Positions 22,687 through 33,985 of a DNA stretch of 64,000 nt are shown piece after piece. The first letter of the stretch is position 1, and each line of letters opens with the position of its first letter. Source of the DNA: Eutreptiella sp. 'Long Island Sound 2002' (Eukaryota; Euglenozoa; Euglenophyceae; Eutreptiales; Eutreptiaceae); contig OZ038386.1 of assembly GCA_964036045.1 (NCBI GenBank), positions 14,171,433-14,235,432 on the forward strand, read 5' to 3'. The notes below the pieces were generated by a model. That model was not told the DNA's origin and ran no database searches. It saw only the letters and a program-made list of their open reading frames with translations. The translations under genes and the position numbers were made by a program.

Positions 22687-24664
22687 ATGGTGCCCAGTGT
22701 GGAAGCGAAGCCGCCGATGGCACCCATGGGCCGCGACGTTGTCTTTGCCACCGCGAGCCTCGGGGGAATCATGGGTTGGATCTGCATTCACCCCTTCTAC
22801 ACACTCGCCGTCCGAATGAACCTGCAGCCGGCGACCAAGACGGCACCACCGCGCTTCTTCGTGTTCGCGCCTGAGATCGTCAAGAAGGAGGGGTTCTTCA
22901 CCCTCTATAAAGGACTGGGAGCCGGCGTGATCCGCCAATTTGTGTTCGCAGGGACGCGTTTCGGACTTTACCCGCTTTTCAGGAATTACGTGGGCCAGTA
23001 CCGTGAGATAGACGTTTTCTCCCGCCTTGCAACGGGCGTTGCGGCCGGGGCATGCGCCGCCTTCGTGTCATGTCCCGCAGAAGTCGCCCTGGTGCGTATG
23101 GCCAACGATCGGAGCCTGGAGACTGCCCAGCGCCGCGACTACAAGACCTTTATGGATGCGGCGCGTCGCATTGCCCGCGAAGAGGGATGGACGACGTTTT
23201 GGCGGCCCTCCGGACCCTTCGTGTGCCGCGCGATGCTCGTGGGCGGTTGCCAGGTCTGTGCCTCACTTCGAAGTCCCGATGATCCATTCATCAGGCATGC
23301 CAACCCTGGAGATGAAATTCTTCGTTCGTCGGTTCTGAGCCCCACACAAATGATGAAGAAAAACAGTACAGAATGAGATCGGAAACGGAGCGCACCGCTT
23401 CACTGACAGGGGGATCGCCTCGGCATGAGCTCTCATGCCCCGGGCTATCACGGGTCCATGAACAGGCGTCCACAATGTGGCCTCGACGACAAACTGGGAG
23501 CTTTTTTCGATGCGTGGAGTATCGAAGTGTTGTTTGACTTAATGTCCATCAGCATGAGGTCCCAGGCATGCGGTTTATTCCACGGTAGTTTGGACGCAAG
23601 GGACGGCTGTTTCAGGGGGCTTTTGCGTTCATTTTCGTTCAAGGACCTCTCCCCTTCGAAGAACGAAAGAGGGGCTCGGACCCTTGCCGCACCCCAAATA
23701 ATTTTGTACAGGATTTGCTGTTCCTGCGGCCACGGGGAAAGGTTACACAATATTAAACAATTTGATTGTGAGCGCCCGTGGAAAGGAATACCGCAACCCA
23801 ACGCACATCCTGATCCCCGAGGGGAGAAGCCTGTGGCACAGCATCGGAATGCCCACCCCATTTGTTGGGGTGCATGTGAGCGCCAATTCGGACCGCAACC
23901 TTCCATTACCACAGACCAGAGCAAAATAGCACAACACTACTGTGCACCGTGCACTACCAGTGGCATGAAAGCGTCGCCAGACGAGAAGTGAAAGGATGTT
24001 TATGTTGGGCGCCGTGTGCCGTTGTATTGTCACTGTTGATGTCCATCTTGGTGTATCCTGATCTTCCGAGGCTAGTGGAGGCGAGTGATAACCGGTTGGG
24101 GTGGGCACTGGGTCGGAGACAGTAAATAAAGGTCAAAGAGTCCCAGCCAAGCCTGCTCCATCCACTTGACTCCGCTTAGCGGAGGCGGAGGTCTTCGGCT
24201 CAATCCAAAACCCCGTGGGTCGCGAAAGATTGGGGTTGCTTATCACCGCCCGTTTGCTTCTACCCCAACCCTGGCAGGTGGCGACGTACGACCAGTTCAA
24301 GCAGATGTACAAAGGCCTCGGCCTCACGGGCACGTTCCTCAACGTCTGTGCAGCCGCCATGAGCTCGGGGCTGCTGTACTCCGTCGTCACCATGCCCTTG
24401 GAGACCGCCAAGAACCGGATGGCATTTCAAAGACCCACGGCCGACGGCGTCCTGCCATTTCGTACAACGCTTCAAACCCTGCGGACCGTCGCCGGGACTG
24501 AAGGCACGGCGGCCTTGTGGAGGGGTTTCCTGCCGTACTATCTGCGCTGTGGGGGGCACACGGTGGCGACTTTTGTTGCGGTAGCGTATCTGCGTGACAT
24601 GTATTGGCACCCCCCACACGTCGGCGAAGACATTGAACTGGATATACTCTTTGGGCCACATTAA
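22687..24664 (+). CDS. Mitochondrial carrier, 2-oxoglutarate/malate type (2 exons)
   Basis: A 317-residue member of the mitochondrial carrier family (SLC25), closest by eye to the 2-oxoglutarate/malate carrier (SLC25A11), which exchanges dicarboxylates across the inner membrane. Exon 1 is 22687-23253 (donor CAG|GTCTGT); exon 2 is 24278-24664 (acceptor CTGGCAG, stop TAA), phase 0. Three ~100-residue repeats are visible. The signature of repeat 2 is CPAEVALVRM (Pro130) and of repeat 3 MPLETAKNRM (Pro229). Repeat 1 reads HPFYTLAVRM (Pro36), with Tyr38 and Ala41 where the family has Asp/Glu and Lys/Arg. Downstream motifs KKEGFFTLYKGLGAG, REEGWTTFW and GTAALWRGFLPYYLR are typical. The ATG is in good context (AATCATGG) and the protein length is normal. 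Substrate specificity is inferred from overall resemblance; a related dicarboxylate carrier is possible. Confidence 0.9.
23254..24277 (+). other. Carrier intron 1 (1.0 kb)
   Basis: GT-AG intron between the two carrier exons. A 188-codon forward frame at 23425-23991 lies wholly inside and has no domain. A sequence AATAAA near 24123 is not near any coding end. Confidence 0.75.
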
Positions 24665-27600
24665 ATGCCGTATGGAGCGAGTAAGGCCGGCAGCGCCGCC
24701 ACCAGACGTGTGTGCGCATCCTGTGAATCCCAAGCATGGCATTGCTTGACGCGCACCGTCCCCGTAGTTGGGGTCGAAGGGACTTTGCGCGTCCCCCGCC
24801 TCCCCGCCCCGCAGTACGCCCAATACCGACTGCTCACGGGCACAATGCCTCAAACTGGCGTTGCGACCCTCTACAACTCGTGTCAAACCACAACAACCGT
24901 CCGGCCCGCAATGCCTCAACGGCACCCTGTGTTTCTCCTCGTTGCTGTTGTGCATGCTGTGGTCGGGGCCATTGCATCGGGTCATGAGCCGGATTGGAGT
25001 GGGACAGCACCCCCCCCCCCCCCCTCCCCTGGGGCCGGGGGATGGGTCTGCTCCTGGGTAAATCCCCCCCAGCCCCCGCGCACCCCTCTTGATCGGCGCG
25101 CATCGCCCTGATCCCCGACGTGTGCACCCCGCGTGTTGATCTCCGCAGATGCCGCCACCTCGCCTCTGGTCGTTCGCTGGAGCAGTCTTGAGGAGGCTGC
25201 GTCTGCCCTGTGCAGCGTGTGTCATGTGTACATTTCAAGCAGAAACGGTGTGTCTCAAACCGCAGAGTTGCACGAACGTCAGATCTGGTTGCCACTGCAC
25301 CGCAAGTGTTCCATGGTGCATGGGCGTGTGGGTCTCCTTGGCCCCGCAGGAAGTCGCGCCCGGAAATCGGGAGATGCCTCCAGAACGAAAATGGGACATG
25401 GCACCACACAACCAGGGCCTTCCAACACCGGGAAATCCCGCCCCTGATCGGGACCTGGCCGAACCTTTAGGGCTCATTCCGTCATGGCGGGAGCCCCCCC
25501 GGTCTCAACCCCGAGACTGGCAAGGGCCTGCTCGCAAAGGGGGTGCTGGACTTGAAATCCAGGAGATTCGCTGCACATGAGGGCCGCTTCAGAAGATTGA
25601 GAGGTCCCCCCTCTGTGTGCAGGCAGTGTGCGACGACATTCAGGTCTTGTACAGCCCCCTCATCATTGCAGCCATGGCCTTTGGACTTTGCTGCTCGCCT
25701 GATGTCATTCCCAGACCACGGGGTGTTTGCGCGCATGCACGTACTCGCGAGATGTTTTCCAGAAACCAGTTGCTGTCCAGCCACAGCCTCAGCCCTGGTG
25801 ATCCCCCCCAAGGCTATCACCAGCCCGGGCTACAGCCTGAGCTGCTGCCTCGGCTGCAGCCCTATGCTGGGGAAGATTAGGGTCGACTGCAGTGCTCCGA
25901 AATCTGCCGTATATTTGTTCAAATAGCCAAAACGGAGCCTGGCCCCTGCCCCAGTGGTGCTCTGTCCTGCTTGTCGAAGAGCCAACAGCGCTGCTTTGCA
26001 GTGTGGGATGTGGGTGTTGTTGGCTACTGTTTTGTCCTCCTTCAATGCAGCGTGGGCTTCAGTCCTGTTGATTTGCTAGGATTGTGCGCAGAAGTGTAAG
26101 CTGCGACGCGCGCAGGCTAGGCTATGTTTGCAGTAGCCCCCTTCCTGCTTGGTGCTTCCCGGGAGCATTTTGCAGAAGGCCGCTGTCCTCCAAGACCTCA
26201 TTCTATTAACGACCAGAAGAGTCTCACGACCACAGCTAGAATGGTCGAATGTGCAGAGACAGATCTCACACTGCTCTGTCAGATGCGATCTCTGGATATT
26301 TTGCAAGTTTTGTATAATATGCAAATCCATTCCCGTTGTACTGTACAGCCCTGCACCTTGTAGCCTGTGCAAATCAGGGTCTGCTGCCATTGCTTTGTCT
26401 CGTGAAGACCTGGTAAATTGTGGATCACCAGCTGGGGCATAGTGGAGGCACAACCATCGGGTCAGAGCACAGGAGTGACAAGGTGTAGGGAAGGTGGGCC
26501 TCATCATCGCTGACTGATGCCCCTGACAAATTGGTAGTAGGCCTGCCATTGTTTCAACCAGCTTGAAAACCTGTCAATTTTTTTCTTCCTGCGTTCAAAA
26601 CAGAGCGAAACGCGCTTGAAACAGGCTCAAAACAGTTGTTTGAGCCCAGGTGATCGAGGGCCGGTTTCGGAAAAAAATTCATTTGAGGCGCATGTTGGCC
26701 CCATTTGGGCTTATGCCATGTGGGGTCCGTGCGCTGCCAAGCGCCATTCTCGGCCAAGAGCACACTGGTACAGGGGTCAAGGCATCTGTTTGGGTCATTC
26801 TAAGGGAAAGCACAGAAACTGGGGGGCTGCGGAAGGACTGGTTGCCCTGTGTGATTCCGAGCCACGGAGCCGCGGATGCAGCCAAATCTTAGTTCGGGGC
26901 TGCTTCTGGCCAAAGTCACCAGTCGAGAATTTCTATCACAGAGATTAGCCACACACAACTGCTTGTTCAGCTTTTACAAAAGCCCTCACATCCCCTCCAC
27001 ATCATACTGCCCTCCGCATTTTGCATGCATAAGGGAAGTCCAGCCATCATTTTCCGCTATCCCTCCCAACCCCCTGCCAAAGCAAGAAGTACACCTCATC
27101 ATAGACAAGAGTACATTCTGCTGGATACCATGGTGCAGTTCATGGAGAAATATCTTGTTCTCTATGCAAATTTCGAGTGGTGCACATGTAAATTGCATCG
27201 GCTGCGGGGACCAGTTGGTGCATCATGGGTCCCCATATGTTTGAATTTACTCTTGTCACCAACAGCTCACACAATCATCCTCAAGGTCTTCCATTAATTT
27301 TTCAGCCAACCCATTCTGCCGACCAGGCTCAATGCGTCTCAACCCTCAACTTTAGAGGCCCAAGGGGGCAGTGGTGTAGGCAACTGGATGTAAGACCCCA
27401 AATTGCTGCATCAGTGAGGTGGTCCTGGACTGTAGAAAAGACTTTTTGTATGTGTCAGCCTGGCCCATATAAAACACCTTTTGTTTGTAGTTTTTCCATA
27501 TGGGTTACAGGATTGAAGAGGTTGACTTTGCCACACTCCTCGTTATGCTACACAAGTGGTTGGGTTGACCTATGGTGTGTTGGTGTGCCAATATTCTTTG

Positions 27601-28680
27601 CTATTTCAGGTAAATGGGTTTGGGATGATCATAAAACCCCACATTTCATTGCCTCCTCACCCATCAGCTTTGCATTCCTTCATAATTTTGTGGATGTCCA
27701 TGTGCAAGACGCTCTGTGTCAGTTCCCCGCGTTGAGATGGATGTCTGAGTCTCCCCTCAGTATCCCCCAGTATCCCCTGTATTCCCCTGGGTGCACCTGT
27801 GTGCTCACTGTGTCCCCCGCCCCCCCCCCCCGGTGAGTGCCTGTGTGCCCCCCCACCCCGACAATTTTTGCCCAACCCCAGATTCTAGAAAAAGTTGGTT
27901 GGGACCTGGGTTTGGATCGACACAAGGTGGATACAATTAGCAACCTTAGTTTTTGTGGTACATGAGAGCTTTGCCCCCCCCTAGAGCCAAGTCCCTGGCG
28001 GCGATGGAACGGGACCCAGTGTTGCCCCTGGTCAAAGGGGGTGCACACTCGTTACAAGCCACAATGGTTGCCCTCCTCAAGGACATGGGCTATCCTCTCG
28101 CACGACTTGGCCTCCTAGGTCCAAGCTACAGTAGGCGCAGGGACTGTAAGAATTGTGTACGTACTTTAATTACGTACGAAAGGTAGTGCGGCCACATAAG
28201 ACATGGGTTTGTCGTCACATTTGCCAATTACATAGAGTCATGGACACATTTGTTATGAGTCTTTGCCCACTTGAACCCGCATGGCTCTGATTTTGGGGAT
28301 ATTTGTGCTTTATATTCCCCTTTCTTAAGGGCGTAGCTTATACAAGGGGGGGGCGGGGTACAATTCGCAGACCGCGTCTACTTGGGGCAGACAGTGTCTA
28401 CAGACTACGGACTGCAATTTGTATGGTCCATGGGTACACCGGAGGGTTGTACGTGTAATTCGGTGTAAAATGTGCATATTCTTGCATCTTGGGAGCCTTC
28501 GGATCCCGGGGGGGGGCACCCCATGCCATGGTTTCCTCACCATGCAATCATCTCTTTTTGGACATGGGGTCCAGTTATTTTCACACGTTCCACCGGTGAC
28601 CGTGTGGATGCTACAATGAAGGGACCATAGGTTTTTGATCGGAAATTGTATTTTTACAAAGGACCACATGCAAGGTGATT
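24665..28680. other. Intergenic; a few coding-like fragments
   Basis: Two fragments look weakly coding: SSLEEAASALCSVCHVYISS at about 25170-25245, after acceptor CTCCGCAG, and DIQVLYSPLIIAAMAFGLCC at about 25635-25695. The 203-codon frame at 27225-27836 has no domain. C- or G-runs occur at 25010-25026, 27818-27830 and 28506-28515. A motif AAGCTACAGTAGG is shared by 28120 and 29007, and CTTATACAAGG with a G-run by 28335 and 29054, indicating a dispersed repeat. Confidence 0.4.
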
Positions 28681-28820
28681 TCATTCCCAGGAGTTTGAAG
28701 TTGCCAAAGCCCAAACCAGCCCCTAAGCCTCGACCAAAGGCATCTTCAAGTGGTGAGCATGTGCAATTGTTCCGCATGGTGTATGATCGCAAGAAGGGTT
28801 TCCAAGCCGAACATTTGTAG
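28681..28820 (+). CDS. Possible terminal exon, Lys/Pro-rich
   Basis: The frame ends TAG at 28818-28820 and encodes FIPRSLKLPKPKPAPKPRPK, then ASSSGEHVQLFRMVYDRKKG and FQAEHL. The Lys/Pro run followed by a compact charged C-terminus looks like a genuine protein tail, but it is short, the acceptor is not certain and no upstream exon is recognised. Confidence 0.25.
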
Positions 28821-29699
28821 GCTTCGCATCCTTCATTGCTTGTGACAACATGGGTGTGAGCCTATAATTTTCATGTTCCCAAGGCTTTCTTGTTTTTGCA
28901 TGCTCTTGGAACTGTGGGTGGAGGTCAAGGTGCACTCATACCATGCGCGCGTGCACGCGTGTGTCGGCAGTTGTATGTGTTGCGCGCAAGCTACGCCCTT
29001 GTCCAAGCTACAGTAGGTGTAGGGACCGTAATAATTGCGTACATTGGTGTAACTTATACAAGGAGGGGGCGGGGTAGACACTATCGGCATGTTGTAGACG
29101 CAAAGTGCCAATATTTGGGAAGGGGGCCGAAGCGAGCAAAGCGAGCGAGGAAGCCCCTAAGGGGTGCCAAACCTCCAGACTTTTGGGGGGAGGGGGGGGC
29201 AAACCCAATGGGGGGGGGGGGGGGGCAATAGCTCTCATTGGCTGTTTGTGTGTATCCTGTAAATGGCCCCGAAATAGCCTCTATGGCCCATAATTGCAAT
29301 TTGCAACTGCTTGGTTTTGGATCAACAAATTGCCTTGTGGTCGTTTTTTCGAAAACTGTCCACAAATAGTTGTTGGAAAAGGGTATTTTTGGGAACGGTG
29401 ATTTGGGTCTTGTTGTAAGCTGTGCTTCGACACAGGCCTTGAATATCTGCAATGCGATGTTTTGGTAAATCACAGGTCATCATCATCAGCAGTTGCTTAT
29501 CTCCGTAAATGTCAAAGTATCAGGAACATTATGCATGTAGTGAGCAGTTTGGGCAAATTCCTATAAAGGTATGAGGGATGGTCTTGCCACCAGTCAGCGA
29601 TGTGTCAGCAGGGGAGTGTTAGTGCGCAGGGCATCTTTTTTTGACCATTCCCCACGCATACCTGTTTTTGCCCCCCCACCCACCAAACAATCTGTCCCC

Positions 29700-29825
29700 A
29701 AGAAGGCAGGGGTGAGGTAGCTACCTCTGATTTCGTCCCCGTGTGGGGACCCCGATAAGGCAGGGGTGATGTAGCCACTCCGCCCACACATGGGCGCCCG
29801 AGACGGCAGGGGTTAAGCAGTCACT
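29700..29825 (+). repeat. Three degenerate GGCAGGGGT repeats
   Basis: AAGGCAGGGGTGAGGTAGC, AAGGCAGGGGTGATGTAGC and ACGGCAGGGGTTAAGCAGT recur at 29703, 29757 and 29804, each followed by CACTC- or TACCTC-type sequence and a GTGGGG/CATGGGC hairpin-like spacer. A short imperfect tandem array. Confidence 0.5.
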
Positions 29826-30269
29826 CTTGAGTGACAAAGGAAGCCTAAGTACGTGCGCTGTGCGCTTCTGGGACAAGTGTTAAAGAAGTACCTTCAAGGA
29901 AGTGTAAGGAGTACTATTGTTCTCAATGTATTGACACCCATACTTGTGGGAATAATATTATTTGTTGAGCACATTCTCAGTGACATTTTGTGCTGTTGAA
30001 TTCTCATATTTCGACTTATGCAACGTGCTTTGTAGGGAAGGTTTGCAGTCTAGTGCGGTCTACTTGGGGGACTTCCCAAGGTGAGGATAAACTTGGGGCT
30101 AGAGCCAGGATACTTAATACAAAGGTAGCGCGCCGGGCAAACATTCCCTCAGCAGCTGCATTTTGTGCTTTGAGTTTGTCTGGCCTTTGTGTAGCCTTCT
30201 TTGTGACCAAAACTTGAGCCTGTTCTGGGTGCATGTAATGGCTGTTTCTGTCTACAGAACTCTGCCACA

Positions 30270-30372
30270 ATGTATGCGCCAATGATGCAGATGCCATCAA
30301 TGGCAGGTGTGGGTGTGCGAGTGCGTGTTTGCATATCTGAGTGCTTGGGTCTCTCTCTCTCTCTCTCGCGCG

Positions 30373-30413
<41 letters not shown>

Positions 30414-33400
30414 ACCAGGGGTTGCTGGAACGGGTGGGTTGGTATTGGGGAGGCTGTCAAAGGGCAGCAGGAAGGATACCGACTACCGACGTGGATGCGT
30501 GCGGCAAGCGGAGGCTGGGTGGTGTCGGTGATGCCACATAATGGGGCTGCTGAGATCTCGCCAGTCACAGCTTGCACTTGCATTATGGGGCAGTTTGATC
30601 CATGCTGCACAGCCTCAGCTTTTGCCATTCCAGAGTCTCCCGTACTGCTCCGCAGGATAGGGCATTTCCCAAACACCCTCAGGCGGCCGTGCTGGGACCA
30701 TTGCCTGTCTGCCCACCGTGTCTGCGACCAAATCTTTTTTCGCAGCCGCATCGAGAGTTCGTCCTGAGCTTGGGCTGAGGCATACACATGTTGTGCTGAT
30801 TTTATACAAAAACATGGGTTTTCTCGTCTGAGGCGCGTACTTGTTTGTCTGCTTTTGGGCCGGGGGGTTTTGGGAGCTCGTCCTTTGCAACCAACCTCCT
30901 TGAGCACAACTGATTTTCTTTCTGATGGCAGAAGCAAGCTCTGTGCATTCATCAGCTCAGCCATGGCTTGGTGTGTCTGGTGCCTGCACGCACATGGTGG
31001 CCACAACTGCATACCTCTCAGCGCTTGCCCTGCGCTGTCTGTCCGCTCCCAAACCCTCGGCTGGTTTCTCCTCCCCTTTTTCTCGTCAGTGTACGGCATG
31101 ACGGGTGGGATGATGGATCAGTGCAAGCCTGCAGGGGTCCCCACGCAGCTCCAAGTGTGTCCCAACTTCCAGAGAGGGCAATGCTACCTCCAAGATTGCC
31201 CACTTGCGCATCCCGAACAGCACGTGCAGCTTCTCAACGGCCCGACACCCTGTGTGCGCATCTGCGTTGATTTTTTGCAGGGAAAATGCCATAGGTATGC
31301 GTACTTGCATTCTTTTTGGATCGAGGGTTCCAGGTGACTGTACCCATGTGATATTAGTGGAAGTGTGCTCTATGTCCCTACTTGCAGCCAGTCCACAATT
31401 GGCAATCTGCAGCGACAGATGACTGGACCGCTCCTGAGCACAGATGCGGTGAATAGGTGACATTTACAGGTGGCAGTCATTCTGGACCGGAAACCGGAAG
31501 ACCTTGAGATCCCATTCTGTTCCGCGCCGCGTGTGTTCGGGCGGGCTGCTGGCAAAAGTGAGGGATTGCCAGAATATCTCCCGCTTTGTGCTACTTCCTT
31601 TCCCCCGGAGCCATTCCTGACAATGCCTCTTTGCATCAATGTCTGATACCGAGCAAGGTGTAGAGTTCACTGAATGCTAGTCTGAACACTGAGCAGAATT
31701 ACAAGGCTGAAGTAGCTTCTCAACAGATGCAATGATGCAACGGGCCGCCTTTGCTGCAGCATTTAGATGCAATAAAGACGTTTGTAGCCAGACAGGTAGG
31801 AATCCCTTGTGGCACCGGTTCAAAATGTAGCACCTGTGGAGAAAAATGTATGTGCAAGTGACCAGTGGGACCCCACGTGGCACCTGCTCATCTTGAACGT
31901 GTCCGATGGATGTTGTGGTTTAAAATGGTCCCGTAGCCATTCCCCGTGCCTGTAATTCAGGTCCAGGTGAGAGTAACCGGCTGAGTAAGCCCTCATAGAG
32001 CCTGTAGCGGCATTTTCAAGCCCTCCTGAATTGAAACCTCATGCTGTCCCCCTCCCCTTTGACAGAAAAGCCACAACACCATACTCATACCCCCTGCCCA
32101 CCTCATGTTCCTCTCATTTCATCTCCGGCCCATCAAAATCAAGGATTTTCTGCATGATAGCGTTTCTTCAGTGACCCTTTGAGTGTGGGGCATGGTTGCA
32201 TCCTGTGTCTCTCTGGAGGGCGCAGAGGTCATCTCGGCGCCGTTCTCTATTCCCTGCCCGCTGCCCTCCTGTTCCCCATAAAGCGTGGGGACCAAGTGAC
32301 CACAGGGTACCATAAAGCGTGGGGACCAAGTGACCACAGGGTACCTTAAAAGTGTGGGGACCAAGTGACCACAGGGTACCCTGAAGCGTGGGGACCAAGT
32401 TACCATAGGGTACCAATTGTATTGGCATTGGGTTTTGACAAACTTGGAGATGAATGAAAGCAATAGCAAATCAGAAGGCGGGCCCACTAAAAAACGACTG
32501 TTGTCTAGAAAAGTGCCACAAAAGGCAGATGGACTATCAAGCCAACCAGCAAGCTGTGATTGGGGCGGGGCTGTCAGCCCCGTCCTACACTGTACAATGT
32601 CCTATTGGGGCAAGCCTGCAAACCACCACCCAAATAATGCAAGGTGCGGGTTCCAATTTTTCTGGTCACAAATATTGTCCACACTTTCTCTTATGTTTTC
32701 CCACACACTCATCAATGAGTCCCAAGCAATGTCTACCCATCGTTTCATCACAGTGTGTGCTTGGGTTCTTGGGCTGCAATATTTGTTGTGTACTTACAGT
32801 CTGGGACAGATCATGGGGCAGGGCAATGTCCTCCTCAGTTGCAGAGCCTGCTGGCTTGCCATGTTGAAGTTCAGCCCTTTAAGGTGCCCCCCGAGCAACT
32901 GATGTTGGTTGCCAGAGCATGGTGTGATGGTCGCGTGCCGTCTGGTCTCGTCTGGTCTGATCTGGTCAGGTCAGGTCAGGTCTGGCTCTCTGGGGTCTGG
33001 TCAAAGAGCTGCAGACGTATCTTGCAGGTACTGTGGGACCGGTCCATCATCTGCAACCGCCACCAGTCTGCTGCTCTGTGTGTGTAAGCGTTAGTGTTCA
33101 GGCACGGCGCAGTAGGGTGCAGGCTTTTTTTTCCCATTAAGGACCGCCCCGGCTTCATAGCCCTGCCAGTCTCCAAGTTCGGTCGTGTCCACTTTACACG
33201 CCACACATTTCCCGCCACATCGAAGATGAGAAATGGTTGGCCAAAGGGTTGCTGCCAAGCCAGGGTATGCATCATGATGGCCTGTGGCATTGGCTTTTTG
33301 TGGGGTAGAGTCCCAGAGTCCAACAAGGGGCTGCGTTTTCTCAACCCTCGGGTTTGGGGCTGGGAAGGTTGCTGCGTTGCAACCGCCGACGTAACAAGGT

Positions 33401-33950
33401 GTTTGAAACGCAGGTTGGGCACTTCCTACTGTCATGAATGCATTTCAGGTAGCGGTGATTGCAACAATCCCCCACCGGGTTACCAACACAGCATCAGGCA
33501 AACAGCCTTCCACGGAAGTAATGTGTCCCACCCCAGAATCATCATGCCCTTTCTTCTGAACGTGGGAAATCCCCCAAGTTCATCTCAGCCCCTCTCCCCC
33601 ATTGCCATTGCACTGACAGCTGCAGACAAGCCTCCTAGTAAATTGATTTCCTGTGGCACCAGATAGCGTAGCACTGGACGCATGCACCTGAGGGCCACCC
33701 AGAAGGAGTGGAATGATAAACAGTGTTAGATATTGGTGAGGAGTGATCCAGCTGTTCCCAGGAAAATCTTGTCAGGACATGCTTGTGTGGTGCACGTGGC
33801 ACGCAAGTACAAGGGTGTGTGCGCTTTTGATTTGTGGGATGAGGAGCCCGGCGGATGTGTTTTGTTTTGTTGACCTGGAGCGAAGGATGTGCAAGGCTCA
33901 TGGCGGCGGGGGGCTGACCAATGCTGTAAACGGTGGGCGTGCATGCACAG

Positions 33951-33985
<35 letters not shown>

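Noticed and set aside
24260-25225. 321-codon reverse frame
   Set aside because: Antisense shadow of the GC-rich carrier exon 2, extended by chance.
27225-27836. 203-codon forward frame
   Set aside because: No recognisable domain; it crosses a C-run and intron-like signals. Length is within chance expectation.
30149-31099. 316-codon reverse frame
   Set aside because: It includes a (GA)n low-complexity run and lies antisense to the first CCCH intron; no domain.
33094-33666. 190-codon forward frame inside CCCH gene intron 2
   Set aside because: It lies between well-supported exons with matching phases and shows no zinc finger or other domain.
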